64,000 nt of DNA from Elusimicrobiota bacterium (GCA_003151975.1 PLZD01000003.1:43600-107599), one strand, 5' to 3'. Numbered from the stretch's first letter, positions 1-9,208 are shown. The notes: generated by a model from the sequence alone, not told the origin. Translations and numbers: made by a program.

Positions 1-342
1 GGGCCTGATCGGGACCGTCGGCGAGATCAGGCCGGCGGCGCGCCACTTCTCGACCTCCTCGCGCGAGAAGATCAGCACCCGGCCGCGCCGCGCGAGATCC
101 CGCAGCGATTCCTCGCGCACGACGACGCCGCCAAGACCCATGACCTCGGCCCGCTGCCAAAAATCGGAGAGGGGGAGACCCTCGCGGGCGCAGAGCGCCG
201 CGGCCTCGCGTCCGTCGAGCGCGGTCAGCACGAGCCTCTCGCCGCCGCGCGCGCCGAAGGCGATCACCCCGATGGCGCCGGCCGCCGCGACGAAGAAAAG
301 ATTGCGCAGCCACTGGCGGCGGCGGAATGAGCGCTGGGTCAT
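1..342 (-). CDS. DUF5693-like membrane-anchored protein (3' part cut by window edge)
   Basis: Reading from ATG at 342 gives a basic N-terminus (MTQRSFRRRQW) followed by one hydrophobic segment (residues about 12-27), then a soluble region. That region has an 'LxALDGREAAALCAREGLPL' stretch and a 'MGLGGVVVREESLRDLARRG' stretch. This alternation of an age/position phrase and a 'why this gene is tried' phrase resembles the N-terminus of DUF5693 proteins, whose function is unknown. The start overlaps the glgA stop as ATGA, so it is the last visible gene of the scpA-scpB-glgA operon. The frame is open to the window edge, so the C-terminal part lies outside. The gene is well supported; the family assignment is from memory. 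Confidence 0.6.
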   Translation of the reverse strand, partial: MTQRSFRRRQWLRNLFFVAAAGAIGVIAFGARGGERLVLTALDGREAAALCAREGLPLSDFWQRAEVMGLGGVVVREESLRDLARRGRVLIFSREEVEKWRAAGLISPTVPIRP

Positions 343-1775
343 CGCCGCGCCCTCAAAGCGGCGGCGGCCCGCTTGTAAGTCTCGACGTAGCGGGCCATCG
401 CGCCGTCCCACGGGAACAAGGTGTCCATGGCTTTGGCGGTCAGTTGGTTCCAGCCGGGGCCCGCGTAGGCCGACAGCGCGCGGTCGAGCGCGCGCCCGAG
501 GTCCTCGGCGTCGCCGGGAGCCGCGAGAAAACCGTTGGCGCCTTCGGTCACCGTGTCGGCCAAGCCGCCGGTGCGGCAGGCCACGGGCACGGCGCCGTAG
601 CGCATCGCGATCATCTGCCCGAGGCCGCAGGGCTCGAAGCGCGAGGGCATCAGGAAAAAGTCGGCGCCGGCGTAGGCCCGGTGCGCGAAACTTTCGTCGA
701 AGCCGGCCTTCAAGAACGCCGCGCCCTTGTGACGCGCCGCGAGTTCGGCGAATGCCTTTTCCAACGCGGGATCGCCGGTGCCGACGACGACGAGCTGGGC
801 GTTCTTAAGGCGGGATTCCAGCGCAGCGATCGCGAGGTCGAGCCCTTTCTGATGATCCAGCCGCGAGACGATCGCGATCAGCGGCTTCTTGGGCGAGAGC
901 TCGAGGCCGCATTCCTTCTGCAGCGCGGCTTTGCATTTCGTTTTACCCGCCGCGTCCTTCGCCGAGTAGCGCGCGGGCAGCGCCGAGTCCCTCTCGGGAT
1001 TCCAGAGGTCGAGGTCGAGGCCGTTGAGTATGCCTTCAAGATCGTTTTGCCTTCCCCGAAGCAGCCCCTCCATTCCGAAGCCGCGCTCGGCGGATTCGGT
1101 GATCTCCTTGGCGTAGGTCGGGCTGACGGTCGTGAGCTTGTCGGCGAAGACGAGCCCAGCCTTGAGAAAGCTGATCTTGCCGTAGTACTCGAGCCCCGCC
1201 GGCGTAAAATCCTCCGGGCCAAAACCCGCCGCGGCGAGCGTCTCTTTCGGGAAATTTCCTTGATAGGCCATGTTGTGCACGGTCATCACCGAGGCCGTGC
1301 CCGCGAAAAAAGGATCGCTTCGATAGTGCCGCTTCAGATAGGCCGGAATCAGGCCGGCCTGCCAATCGTGGCAGTGGACGACGTCGGGCTTGAAGCCGAT
1401 GGCCTTGGCGCCCTCGAGCACTCCTCGGCAGTACAAGATGAAGCGCCGGTCGTTGTCGGCGTGGTCCTTGCCGTCCTTGCCGTAAAGCCCGTTGCGGTCG
1501 TAGAACGGAGGATAGTCGATGAAGCAGACCGAGACCGAGCGCCACTGCAGATATTTGAGCTGGGCCGAAATGATCTCAGTGCCCAGCGGCACGCTGAGCG
1601 GCGTCGACATCCCTCCTTGAAGAGAGGCGGCCTCGATGGAGAAATATTTAGGAAGAAAAACGCAGACGTCGTGGCCGCCCGCGCCCAGCTTGCGGCTCAG
1701 CGCGCCAACGACGTCGGCCAGCCCCCCCGTCTTGCAGAACGGGACGGCCTCACTGGCCGCTAGAATTATCTTCAG
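339..1775 (-). CDS. glgA: glycogen/starch synthase (ADP-glucose), CTG start
   Basis: GT5 family enzyme that elongates alpha-1,4-glucan from a nucleotide sugar. The N-terminus has the donor-binding motif KTGGLADV (residues about 15-22). The C-terminal half has the SRFEPCGLGQ segment with the family's catalytic Glu and a second TGGLADTV motif. Length from the proposed start is 478 residues, typical of bacterial GlgA. No ATG, GTG or TTG lies near the conserved N-terminus (KIILAASEAVPF). The only suitable codon is CTG at 1775-1773, with GAGGAG seven bases upstream. The start lies inside the end of scpB (26 nt overlap), suggesting translational coupling. An in-frame longer version reads far into scpB in the wrong frame and is not credible. 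Confidence 0.93.
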   Translation of the reverse strand: MKIILAASEAVPFCKTGGLADVVGALSRKLGAGGHDVCVFLPKYFSIEAASLQGGMSTPLSVPLGTEIISAQLKYLQWRSVSVCFIDYPPFYDRNGLYGKDGKDHADNDRRFILYCRGVLEGAKAIGFKPDVVHCHDWQAGLIPAYLKRHYRSDPFFAGTASVMTVHNMAYQGNFPKETLAAAGFGPEDFTPAGLEYYGKISFLKAGLVFADKLTTVSPTYAKEITESAERGFGMEGLLRGRQNDLEGILNGLDLDLWNPERDSALPARYSAKDAAGKTKCKAALQKECGLELSPKKPLIAIVSRLDHQKGLDLAIAALESRLKNAQLVVVGTGDPALEKAFAELAARHKGAAFLKAGFDESFAHRAYAGADFFLMPSRFEPCGLGQMIAMRYGAVPVACRTGGLADTVTEGANGFLAAPGDAEDLGRALDRALSAYAGPGWNQLTAKAMDTLFPWDGAMARYVETYKRAAAALRARR

Positions 1776-2538
1776 CGGGTTTCTCCTCTTCGGCGTCGCC
1801 TTCAGCCCAAATTTTCTTGAGCGGGATTTCGGGCGCGGGTTCCGCGTTGACCTCAGGTTCCACGGAAGCCTCCGGCTCCGCCGCGGCCTCGACGGGCGCC
1901 GCGTCGGCGGCGGGAGCCAGCTCGGCTCCGGGCTCGGCCGCGACCGCGGCGTCAACGGGCGCGGCCGCTTGGGCCTTCTCGGCCTCGGCGAGCTGCGCGA
2001 CGAAAGTCTCGAGCGGCGGCAGATCCTCGATGCTCTTGAGCCCGAAGTGGCGCAGGAATTCGGGCGTCGTTCCGTACAGCAAGGGACGGCCTACCGACTC
2101 CTTGCGGCCCACGACCTTGAGCAGGCGCTTTTCGAGCAAAGTCTCGAGCGCGGCGATCACCTCGACGCCGCGGACCTCCTCGATCTCGGCGCGTGTGATC
2201 GGCTGCTTGTAAGCCACGATCGAGAGCGTCTCGTGCGCCGCGGTGGACAAGCGCATCGTCATGCGCTCGGCGAAGAGCTTGCGCACGAAGGGAGCGTAGC
2301 TGGCGCGCGTGGCCATCTGGAAGCCGTCGGCCACTTCCAGCAGCTGGACGGCGGAGCCTTCCGAGTCGAGCTTGGCTTTGAGCTCCTCGATGAGGGCGCG
2401 CACGCGCGGCTGGTCCTTGACCCCGACGATCTTGCAGAGATCGTTGAGGCTCAGTGCGTGGTCCGTGATGAACAAGAGGCTCTCGAGAGCCTTCTTGAGG
2501 TCGCTATTCTCGAGGGGCGGCGTCTGTGTTGGGGACAT
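1750..2538 (-). CDS. scpB: segregation and condensation protein B
   Basis: Kleisin-associated subunit of the bacterial SMC condensin complex, used in chromosome organisation and segregation. The protein is 262 residues. Residues about 10-185 carry the tandem winged-helix ScpB core, with LxxALESLLFITDHALSLND at the start, a PITRAEIEEVRGV stretch and VGRKESVGRPLLYGTT at the end of the core. The remaining ~75 residues are an Ala/Pro/Glu-rich acidic tail, longer than in many ScpBs and probably disordered. It overlaps scpA by 35 nt upstream and glgA by 26 nt downstream. The scpA-scpB order is the usual one. Confidence 0.95.
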   Translation of the reverse strand: MSPTQTPPLENSDLKKALESLLFITDHALSLNDLCKIVGVKDQPRVRALIEELKAKLDSEGSAVQLLEVADGFQMATRASYAPFVRKLFAERMTMRLSTAAHETLSIVAYKQPITRAEIEEVRGVEVIAALETLLEKRLLKVVGRKESVGRPLLYGTTPEFLRHFGLKSIEDLPPLETFVAQLAEAEKAQAAAPVDAAVAAEPGAELAPAADAAPVEAAAEPEASVEPEVNAEPAPEIPLKKIWAEGDAEEEKPAEDNSSGQ

Positions 2539-3241
2539 CGGCGGTTACCTCCTTCTTGTACACGGTGATCTTGGCGAAATTTCCGTCCTGGCGGATGAAG
2601 ATGCGCTGGAGCTTGGTCAGCTCGAGCAGCGCGAGAAAGCAGCTGATGATGCTTTTGCGCTTCTTCTCGTCGGCGAAGAGCTCGTCCCACGAAATAAAGG
2701 GGCGCTTCGCGAGGATGTTCATGATCTTGTTGATCTTTTCCTCGATCGGGTACTCTTCGCCCAGAACCTGTTCCTTGCCGCCGTCCTCCGCGCGGTCGAG
2801 CACCTCGCGCAAGGAGGCCATGAGGTCGAACATCGAGATCGCGAGCGTCTTCTCGGAGTCCTCGAAGTGCGGCGCTCCGCGGTAGTAGACGTCCTTGAAT
2901 TCGTCGGCGCGCTTCTCGAGGAAGGCGGCGGCCTGCTTGAACTTCTGGTACTCGAGAAGTTTCGCGATGAGCTCGGCGCGCGGGTCGGGGCCCTCGTCTT
3001 CGAGCACCTCTTGGCTCGGCAGCAAGGTCTTGGCCTTGATCGCCATGAGCGTGGCCGCGAGCACGAGGAACTCTCCGGCCATGTCGAGGTTCATCTCCTT
3101 CATCATGTCGAGATAGGTCAGGTACTCCCGGGTGATGTGCGAGATCGGGATGTTGTAGACGTCAAGGTCGTCCTTCTTGATCAGGAAGAGAAGGAGGTCG
3201 AGCGGCCCTTCGAACATCTCGAGGTGGACTTCGTATGCCAT
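2504..3241 (-). CDS. scpA: segregation and condensation protein A (kleisin)
   Basis: Kleisin subunit that bridges the SMC heads together with ScpB. The N-terminal signature YEVHLEMFEGPLDLLLFLI and the following LDVYNIPISHITREYL are diagnostic for ScpA. The C-terminal winged-helix region (VTFxxLLEL-like FLALLELTKLQRIFIRQ) binds the SMC cap. I chose ATG 3241 (MAYEVHLEMF, 245 residues) because the conserved domain begins there. An in-frame ATG at 3274 would add 11 unconserved residues. It follows trpS by 58 nt in the same direction and overlaps scpB by 35 nt, so all are probably cotranscribed. Confidence 0.94.
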   Translation of the reverse strand: MAYEVHLEMFEGPLDLLLFLIKKDDLDVYNIPISHITREYLTYLDMMKEMNLDMAGEFLVLAATLMAIKAKTLLPSQEVLEDEGPDPRAELIAKLLEYQKFKQAAAFLEKRADEFKDVYYRGAPHFEDSEKTLAISMFDLMASLREVLDRAEDGGKEQVLGEEYPIEEKINKIMNILAKRPFISWDELFADEKKRKSIISCFLALLELTKLQRIFIRQDGNFAKITVYKKEVTADVPNTDAAPRE

Positions 3242-3299
3242 TAGGAGAGCCTCATCGCTTCGAAGATCGAACATTCCCCGGGGAATGTTTGGAGGCTAA

Positions 3300-4415
3300 T
3301 CATGACAGCCTCATGGCGCGTCGAACTTCTTCCATCGTTTGTCGGGCAATTTTGCGCGCCTTCTCGGCGCCGTTCTTGAGAACTTCGGCCACGAGCTTCG
3401 GGTCCGCGGCGTATTTCTCGCGCCGCTCGCGGAAATCAGCGAACGGTTTTTCCATCTCGGCGAGCAAATCTTTCTTGCAGGCGGAACAGCCGATCTGTCC
3501 GGCGATGCAGACTTTTTTTCTTTCCTGAACGAAGGCCTCGTCGGCGTAAAGCTTATGCAGGGCGAAAACGGTGCAGCCCGGCGGATTTTCGGCGCACGCC
3601 TCGGGATGACCCGGGTCGTCCTTCTTGATCCGCGTTGGATCGGTATACATCGACTTGACTTTTTTCTCCAGCGATTCCTTCGTCTCGAAAATATCAACGG
3701 TGTTGCCGTACGACTTCGACATTTTGCGGCCGTCGGCGCCGGGAACTTTCGGAGTCGGGGTCAGAAGCGGCTGAGGCTCGGCGAAGACCTGGCCGAAATA
3801 GTGATTGAACTTTCGCGCGATCTCGCGGGAGAGTTCGAGGTGCGGCAGCTGATCTTGGCCGACGGGAACTTTCGTGCCGTGATAGAGCAGAATGTCGGCC
3901 GCCTGAAGTACCGGGTACCCCAAGAAGCCGAAGGTTCGAATGGACTGATCAACGTCTGGTATTTCTTTCAAACCAACAATGCCTTCAGATTTGAGGCCCG
4001 GGGTGTGGAGGACTTGACCCGGGTGCGAACCAACAATCGTACTATGCTTCGTCTTCGACAACTCTTGGAGCTGTTCCTTCCACGTCGGATTGTTCTCGAG
4101 CTGACCTAGCGGCGTTATCATGCCGAGCATGAGCGCGAGTTCGGCATGCTCGATGACGTCGGACTGCTTGAACACGATCGACTTCTCGGGATCGACGCCG
4201 GCCGCCAGCCAGTCGAGCACCATCTCGCGGATGTTTTCTTGAAGCTTGCTCGTGTCGTCGTAGCCGGTCGTCAGCATGTGCCAGTCGGCCACGCTGTAGA
4301 TGCAGGAAAATTTAGACTGCAGGTCGACCCAGTTCTTGAGCGCGCCCCAATAGTTGCCGATGTGCAGGCGCCCCGTCGGGCGCATGCCGGAGAACACGAC
4401 GTCGTTCTTGTTCAC
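3300..4415 (-). CDS. trpS: tryptophanyl-tRNA synthetase
   Basis: Class I aminoacyl-tRNA synthetase that charges tRNA-Trp in the cytoplasm. It has the HIGN motif at residues 18-21 and KMSKS at 231-235, with the intervening Rossmann fold complete. At 371 residues it is slightly longer than the common 330-residue form. The extra sequence includes a C-terminal CxxxxxxCxxC cluster (Cys303, Cys310, Cys313), possibly metal-binding, as in some deep-branching TrpRS. Its ATG overlaps the stop of the upstream M50 protease as ATGA. Confidence 0.97.
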   Translation of the reverse strand: MNKNDVVFSGMRPTGRLHIGNYWGALKNWVDLQSKFSCIYSVADWHMLTTGYDDTSKLQENIREMVLDWLAAGVDPEKSIVFKQSDVIEHAELALMLGMITPLGQLENNPTWKEQLQELSKTKHSTIVGSHPGQVLHTPGLKSEGIVGLKEIPDVDQSIRTFGFLGYPVLQAADILLYHGTKVPVGQDQLPHLELSREIARKFNHYFGQVFAEPQPLLTPTPKVPGADGRKMSKSYGNTVDIFETKESLEKKVKSMYTDPTRIKKDDPGHPEACAENPPGCTVFALHKLYADEAFVQERKKVCIAGQIGCSACKKDLLAEMEKPFADFRERREKYAADPKLVAEVLKNGAEKARKIARQTMEEVRRAMRLS

Positions 4416-5047
4416 CAGATGAGCCCCATGCTCTTAAAAAGTTCCAGCGTGAGCATCGACGGAATGGTCACGACCTTGCCGACGACGCCAAAAGAGATCA
4501 GAAGCACCACGATCATAAAACCATAAGGCGCGTGCCGGTCGTAGTTGAGCCGCGCGCGCAGAGGCAAAAGTCCGCTCATGACCTTGCCTCCGTCCAACGG
4601 ATGCACGGGCAGGAGGTTGAAGAACGCCAGGAAGACGTTGATCTCGACGGCGAAGATCATCGCGCTCATGAAGTTGCGCTGGAATTGCGGGAATTTCTGG
4701 GGAAGCGACGCGTCGACCCGGAACGCGACGGCGGCGGCCAGCGCGAGCAGAAGATTCGAGACCGGACCGGCCAGCGCGACGCGGAAGGTGCCCCAGCGGC
4801 GGCCGCGCATCTTGAGCGGGTTGATCGGAACGGGCTTGGCCCAGCCGACCATCGGAAGATGCGAGATGAAGCAGAAGGCCGGAAGCAGAATCGTGCCCAT
4901 GATGTCGATATGAGGAACCGGGTTGAAGGTCAGGCGTCCCGCCCTTTTTGCCGTGTCGTCTCCCTGCCGCAAGGCCACCAGACCATGCGACACTTCATGG
5001 ACAATGACCGAAAAGAACAGGATCGGAAGCTGGACGATCCATTCCAC
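4412..5047 (-). CDS. site-2 protease family intramembrane metallopeptidase (M50)
   Basis: Integral membrane zinc protease of the small S2P/YwhC-like type. From the GTG start the protein is 211 residues with about five hydrophobic segments. The zinc motif HEVSHG lies in the first membrane segment (residues 17-22). The third ligand is in NLLPVHPLDGGK near residue 145-156. Start choice: GTG 5047 sits 7 nt after a -10 (TAATAT), itself 17 nt from TTGCCT, so the mRNA would be leaderless. The in-frame TTG at 5083 overlaps the -35 and is rejected. Substrate unknown. First gene of the operon leading into trpS. Confidence 0.88.
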   Translation of the reverse strand: MEWIVQLPILFFSVIVHEVSHGLVALRQGDDTAKRAGRLTFNPVPHIDIMGTILLPAFCFISHLPMVGWAKPVPINPLKMRGRRWGTFRVALAGPVSNLLLALAAAVAFRVDASLPQKFPQFQRNFMSAMIFAVEINVFLAFFNLLPVHPLDGGKVMSGLLPLRARLNYDRHAPYGFMIVVLLISFGVVGKVVTIPSMLTLELFKSMGLIW

Positions 5048-5054
5048 GAGGGAA

Positions 5055-5083
5055 ATATTAGCCTTTTCCGACGGGCCAGGCAA
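5055..5083 (-). promoter_or_regulatory. sigma-70-type promoter for the M50-trpS-scpAB-glgA operon
   Basis: On the minus strand TTGCCT (5083-5078), a 17-nt spacer and TAATAT (5060-5055) form a near-consensus promoter. The GTG start at 5047 follows 7 nt after the -10, so transcription should begin at or next to the start codon. Confidence 0.6.
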
Positions 5084-5100
5084 GGGAAATGACCCCGAAT

Positions 5101-6231
5101 TTAAAGCGACTTTTTGAGCTTGAGCGTGATCGGCCTGACGCCGCCTTCGCGCTCGATCGAAAGAGCGACGCCGACACCGTCGCCCGAGCTCAGCAAGCGC
5201 CGCAAAGCGACGATATCGCGCTCGACTTCCGGATGCCCCGGAACGCCGGCGACGAAATCCCCCCGCCGCACGCCCGCGGCCTCCGCGGGGCTGCCGACGT
5301 CGACGGAGACCACCGCGATCCGGCCCTCTTGGCGCAGCACGTGCAGGCCGCTCATGTCGAATTCCTGCGCAACGGCGATATGCTTGCCGGGCTTCAAGTA
5401 AACCGCTCCCCGGGGAAAATCGAAAGTGATCGCGCAGCGGCGGGCCAACGCGAGTCCGAGGCTCGAGTCGTTGGCGGACTCAAAAACAAGTCCGGAGAAT
5501 TTCAGGCCGCCGATGGAGAGCGACTTGAGCCGCCCCGACGGGGAGGAAGTCACGCCTGTAAACATGAGGTCCTCGCCGCGGATCTTTTTCTTGCGCGGGA
5601 AGAGACGCGCGAACAGCGGAAAGGCGAGATTGCCGCCGCTGTTGTCTCCGGTGTCGAGCTCGAACTCGACAGGCTGGCCTTTGACGACGCCCGTGACCGC
5701 CGGGATTCCGCGTTGGTCGATCTTCATCGGCACGGGAACGCCCCAAGACCGGCTCGGCGGAGCGGCGCGGTCGAGAAAGCGCACCGTTCCCGACGCGAGA
5801 TCCACCTGCACGATGAATTTTTTCAGGAACTGCATGCCCAGCAAGCCCCAAACGTCGCGGTCGGAGACGGCGCGCAGGGCGCTGAAGTCGTGGTACATCA
5901 CCGGGCCCGAGCCGCGCATATCGATGCCGCCGACCGACGCCTTGGGCACCGCGTAGAGCCCTTTCTCCACGGCCGAGCCCGACGGCGGGCTCACCGCGAT
6001 CTGAGCCAACGGCGCGCCGGAAGAGAGACTGCTGTCGAAAAGCGAGAGCGTGCTGCCCGTGTCGATCAGGAATTGGCGCGGCTTGCCTTCGACGAGGACG
6101 GGCACGAGCACGAGGCCCGCGTCGGGTTCGATCTTGAACTCCGCGAGAACGGCGTCCAACGGCGCCGCCGCGCAAGGCAGGGCCGGGCCAAGAAGAAGCG
6201 CCGCGAGACCCAGCCTCCAACGATTGAGCAT
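5101..6231 (-). CDS. exported retropepsin-like aspartic protease with C-terminal PDZ domain
   Basis: Starts with a clear signal peptide (RWRLGLAALLLGPALPCAAA). Two pepsin-like half-repeats follow: LIDTGS at residues 55-60, and a second site ELDTGD near residue 200. The C-terminal ~85 residues form a PDZ domain (GRIAVVSVDVGSPAEAAGV, RRGDFVAGV). This is the bacterial 'aspartyl protease with PDZ' architecture, probably periplasmic, and one chain may fold as a pseudo-dimer. ATG 6231 is preferred over an in-frame TTG 15 nt upstream. TAAAAT lies 5 nt before the ATG, again a leaderless layout. The gene is divergent from the cyclase gene. 376 residues. Confidence 0.88.
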   Translation of the reverse strand: MLNRWRLGLAALLLGPALPCAAAPLDAVLAEFKIEPDAGLVLVPVLVEGKPRQFLIDTGSTLSLFDSSLSSGAPLAQIAVSPPSGSAVEKGLYAVPKASVGGIDMRGSGPVMYHDFSALRAVSDRDVWGLLGMQFLKKFIVQVDLASGTVRFLDRAAPPSRSWGVPVPMKIDQRGIPAVTGVVKGQPVEFELDTGDNSGGNLAFPLFARLFPRKKKIRGEDLMFTGVTSSPSGRLKSLSIGGLKFSGLVFESANDSSLGLALARRCAITFDFPRGAVYLKPGKHIAVAQEFDMSGLHVLRQEGRIAVVSVDVGSPAEAAGVRRGDFVAGVPGHPEVERDIVALRRLLSSGDGVGVALSIEREGGVRPITLKLKKSL

Positions 6232-6273
6232 CCCCGATTTTATCAATTTGATAGGATGGGTCGATAAATCGCC

Positions 6274-7944
6274 ATGATTGAGCGCGTCAAAAGATCCCTT
6301 CTGTCTCTTCGCGTCAGCCTCGGAGGCGCCTTCGTCTCCATCGTCGTGCTGACCTCTCTGCTTCTGGGCGCGGCGCTGTTCTCAGAGATGCACAAGTTCC
6401 TCCTCAACGACCTGCGCGCCCAGCTCCGCGGCGCGGTCGGCGTCGCGGCGCTCGAGATCGACGCCAAGCAGCACGAGCGCATCAAGACGAAAGCCGACGA
6501 GAGCTCGCCGGCTTACGCCGCCGTCAAGAAGCAGCTCCAGGCTTTCCACACCCGGACCCACCACGTGCGCTTCATCTACACTTTGCGCAAGGACGCGGCC
6601 GGCCGCGTCCGCTTCGTCGTCGACGCGGAGACCGATCCCTCCTTAATGAGCCACGTCGGCGACGTCTACCCGACGCCGACGCCCGAGATGCTGGCCGTTT
6701 TCGAGAAGCCCTACGCGCCCCACGTCGAAAAGAAGTTCGTGACGGACAAATGGGGACGCTTCATCTCGGGCTACGCGCCTCTGATCGGCCCCGACGGAAA
6801 CTCCGCGGGCGCGCTGGGCATGGATCTTTCGGCGGGCGACGCGGCGGCCTTCGAGGACCATTTTCTGCGCGTGTCTCTGCTGATCTTCTTCGCCATCGCC
6901 CTGGCCGTCGCGGCCGTGAGCCTGTTCCTCACCAAGCGCATCACCCAGCCCCTGACCGACCTGGCCGAGGACATGGGCTACATACAGAACTTCGACCTCG
7001 ACAGCGACATCGAGATCCATTCGCGCATCTCCGAGGTCGTGCGCATGAAGACCTCGCTCGACAACATGAAGAAGGGCCTGCGCTCCTTCAAGCGCTACGT
7101 GCCCGCCGACGTCGTCTCCGAGCTCATCAAGCAGGAGAAAGAGGCGGCGCTCGGCGCCGAGAAGCGTCCGCTGACCGCTCTCTTCTCCGACATCGAGGGC
7201 TTCACGACGATCTCGGAGTCGATGGCTCCGGAGCGGCTCTCCGAGTGCCTGGGCGTCTACTTCGAGGGCGTCACGCGCGCGATCCTCGAGGAAGGCGGCA
7301 CCGTCGACAAGTTCATCGGCGACGCGGTCATGGCGTTCTGGGGCGCGCCGAAATCCTACGAAGACCACGCGGCGCGCGCCTGCCGCGCGGCGCTCAAATG
7401 CCAGGCCTTCATCGAGACTCGCTTCGGCCCCGAGCGCAGGCCCGACGAACCCGCCTTCAAGACGCGCATGGGCATCAACACGGGCATCGCGTATGTCGGC
7501 AACTTCGGTTTCCGCGACCGCCTCTCCTACACGGCGATCGGCGATCCCATCAATCTCGCCAGCCGCCTCGAGGCCATGAACAAGCATTATGGAACGCGCC
7601 TGATGGTCGCGCAGAGCACCTTGGACGCGACCAACGGCGCCTTCGCCGCGCGGCCCATCGACCGCGTCGCGGTCAAGGGCAAGAAGCAGGGCGTGCTGGT
7701 TTACGAATTGCTCGGCGAGGCGGGCTCCGTCGACGCCGCGACGGCGCAGTTCCTGGAGCGCTGGTCAGCGGCGATGAAAATTTACGAGGCGCGCGATTGG
7801 GCTAAAGCGGCTGATGCCTTCGCCGCATTGTCCGCGCTGCGCCCGAGCGATCAGCCCGCCAAGATTCTGCGCGAGCGCTGCCGCGGCTTCCTTGAGAACG
7901 CCCCGAGAGATTGGGACGGCGTCTTCGCGCTCACCGAGAAATAG
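6274..7944 (+). CDS. membrane-bound class III adenylate/guanylate cyclase with HAMP
   Basis: 556 residues. Transmembrane segment 1 is at ~15-37, an extracytoplasmic sensor (PAS/Cache-like) at ~38-198, TM2 at ~199-220, HAMP at ~221-273, and the class III cyclase domain at ~297-480, followed by a short helical repeat-like tail. Metal ligands Asp306 (FSDIEGFT) and Asp350 (IGDAVMAF) are present. So are Lys346 (VDKFIGD, adenine-selecting), Asp424 and the transition-state Asn427 and Arg431 (NLASR). All catalytic positions are intact, so it should make a cyclic nucleotide, probably cAMP, in response to an outside signal. It ends 1 bp from the convergent DUF4010 gene. Confidence 0.92.
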   Translation: MIERVKRSLLSLRVSLGGAFVSIVVLTSLLLGAALFSEMHKFLLNDLRAQLRGAVGVAALEIDAKQHERIKTKADESSPAYAAVKKQLQAFHTRTHHVRFIYTLRKDAAGRVRFVVDAETDPSLMSHVGDVYPTPTPEMLAVFEKPYAPHVEKKFVTDKWGRFISGYAPLIGPDGNSAGALGMDLSAGDAAAFEDHFLRVSLLIFFAIALAVAAVSLFLTKRITQPLTDLAEDMGYIQNFDLDSDIEIHSRISEVVRMKTSLDNMKKGLRSFKRYVPADVVSELIKQEKEAALGAEKRPLTALFSDIEGFTTISESMAPERLSECLGVYFEGVTRAILEEGGTVDKFIGDAVMAFWGAPKSYEDHAARACRAALKCQAFIETRFGPERRPDEPAFKTRMGINTGIAYVGNFGFRDRLSYTAIGDPINLASRLEAMNKHYGTRLMVAQSTLDATNGAFAARPIDRVAVKGKKQGVLVYELLGEAGSVDAATAQFLERWSAAMKIYEARDWAKAADAFAALSALRPSDQPAKILRERCRGFLENAPRDWDGVFALTEK

Positions 7945-7945
7945 C

Positions 7946-9208
7946 TCAGAGCCTCAGCAGGGGCAGCAAGCCCAGCAGCGCGAGCCCGACGAGCAGACCG
8001 AGGCTCATCACGCCCGCGCGCCGGTCCCCGAAGACGAAGGAGTAGACCCCCTTGAGCGCGTTGTTGCTCGCGGCGGCCACGCAAATCGCGCCCGCCGCCA
8101 AAGTCAACGGAGTCCCGGTGCCGGCCGTCTGCGTCAGGCCCATGATGAAGGGATCGACGTCCGTCAACCCCATCAAGGCGGCCAGAGAATAGATACCCGC
8201 GCGCCCGAGATAAGTCACCGCCAGGTGCGTCGCGACGAGGATCGCGAGAAACAAAAGCGCGAACAAGAACGCGGCGTCGAGCTCGAGCGGGTTCTTGGGA
8301 GCGGACTCCTGTCCCGCCGCGGACGCGCCTTTGTCGGTTCGCCGCGACCAGAACCAGCCCACCGCCAGAGCGGACAGCCCCAGCGCCGCGAAGGACGGCG
8401 CCAGTTCCGCCATCAGCCCTCGATTAAAGAGCCCGAGCAGCACGATCAATCGCAGATACATCACGCCCGAGGCCATCAGTATGCAGCCCGCGTAGAGGTT
8501 CGGCCGATTCTCCCCGCGCGATTTCTTCGCGAGCGTCACGGTCGTGACGGTCGAGGAGTACGCTCCTCCGAGCAGCGCGGAGGTCTGCACGCCCCCGCGC
8601 CCCTTCATGACTTTCTGCAGGACGTAGCTGCCGTAGGACACCGCGCTGACCGCCACGACGACGAGCCAGGTCTTGAACGGGTTGACCTGGAACGTGGTGA
8701 ACTCCCGGTCGGGCACCGCGGGCAGGATGACCGCCGAGAGCAGCATGAACTTCGTGAAGGCCAGAATCTCCTCGCCGCCGATGCGCTTCGACAAGCCCTC
8801 GAGCGATTCCTTGAGCTCGAGCAGCAGCATGCTCAAGACGACCAGCGTCACGGCGACCCAGTCGTAGCCGCGCTGAATCAGGGCCCCCATGAGATAGGTC
8901 AGCAGGGCCGAGACCTCGGTCGTGATTCCCGGGCCCGGTTGAGTCTGAAGCTTGTGCCGGAAGGACAGAAGCATGAAGCCGCCGACGACCGCCAGGCCGA
9001 TCACGAGCGGAGACATGCTGGGGCCCGATAAGAGCGAAAGCGTGTAGCCGAGCAAACCCAGAAGCGGGAAGGTCCGCACGCCGCCGAAGGAGTAGGGCGT
9101 CGAGCTTTTGTGCTCCTCGCGCTCGAGGCCGATCAAGAAGCAAAGGAAGAGCGTCAGCACGATCTTGAGCCCTTCCGGCGGGACCAGCGCGATGAGCTCG
9201 GTCAGCAT
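7946..9208 (-). CDS. MgtC/SapB family membrane protein with DUF4010 domain
   Basis: 420-residue polytopic membrane protein. The N-terminal part has the MgtC-type signature GLEREEH...GGVRTFPLLGLLG in the first hairpin. The C-terminal ~210 residues are a second set of hydrophobic helices typical of DUF4010. About ten membrane segments are visible. The function of this fused family is not established; MgtC relatives act in magnesium homeostasis by regulating ATPases. A promoter with TTGACA ends just upstream of the ATG. Confidence 0.88.
   Translation of the reverse strand: MLTELIALVPPEGLKIVLTLFLCFLIGLEREEHKSSTPYSFGGVRTFPLLGLLGYTLSLLSGPSMSPLVIGLAVVGGFMLLSFRHKLQTQPGPGITTEVSALLTYLMGALIQRGYDWVAVTLVVLSMLLLELKESLEGLSKRIGGEEILAFTKFMLLSAVILPAVPDREFTTFQVNPFKTWLVVVAVSAVSYGSYVLQKVMKGRGGVQTSALLGGAYSSTVTTVTLAKKSRGENRPNLYAGCILMASGVMYLRLIVLLGLFNRGLMAELAPSFAALGLSALAVGWFWSRRTDKGASAAGQESAPKNPLELDAAFLFALLFLAILVATHLAVTYLGRAGIYSLAALMGLTDVDPFIMGLTQTAGTGTPLTLAAGAICVAAASNNALKGVYSFVFGDRRAGVMSLGLLVGLALLGLLPLLRL

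Noticed and set aside
327..1763. Plus-strand frame opposite glgA
   Set aside because: Shadow of glgA in another frame, no motif.
5048..5083. TTG at 5083 as start of the M50 protease
   Set aside because: It coincides with the -35 of a good promoter, and GTG 5047 fits the leaderless layout.
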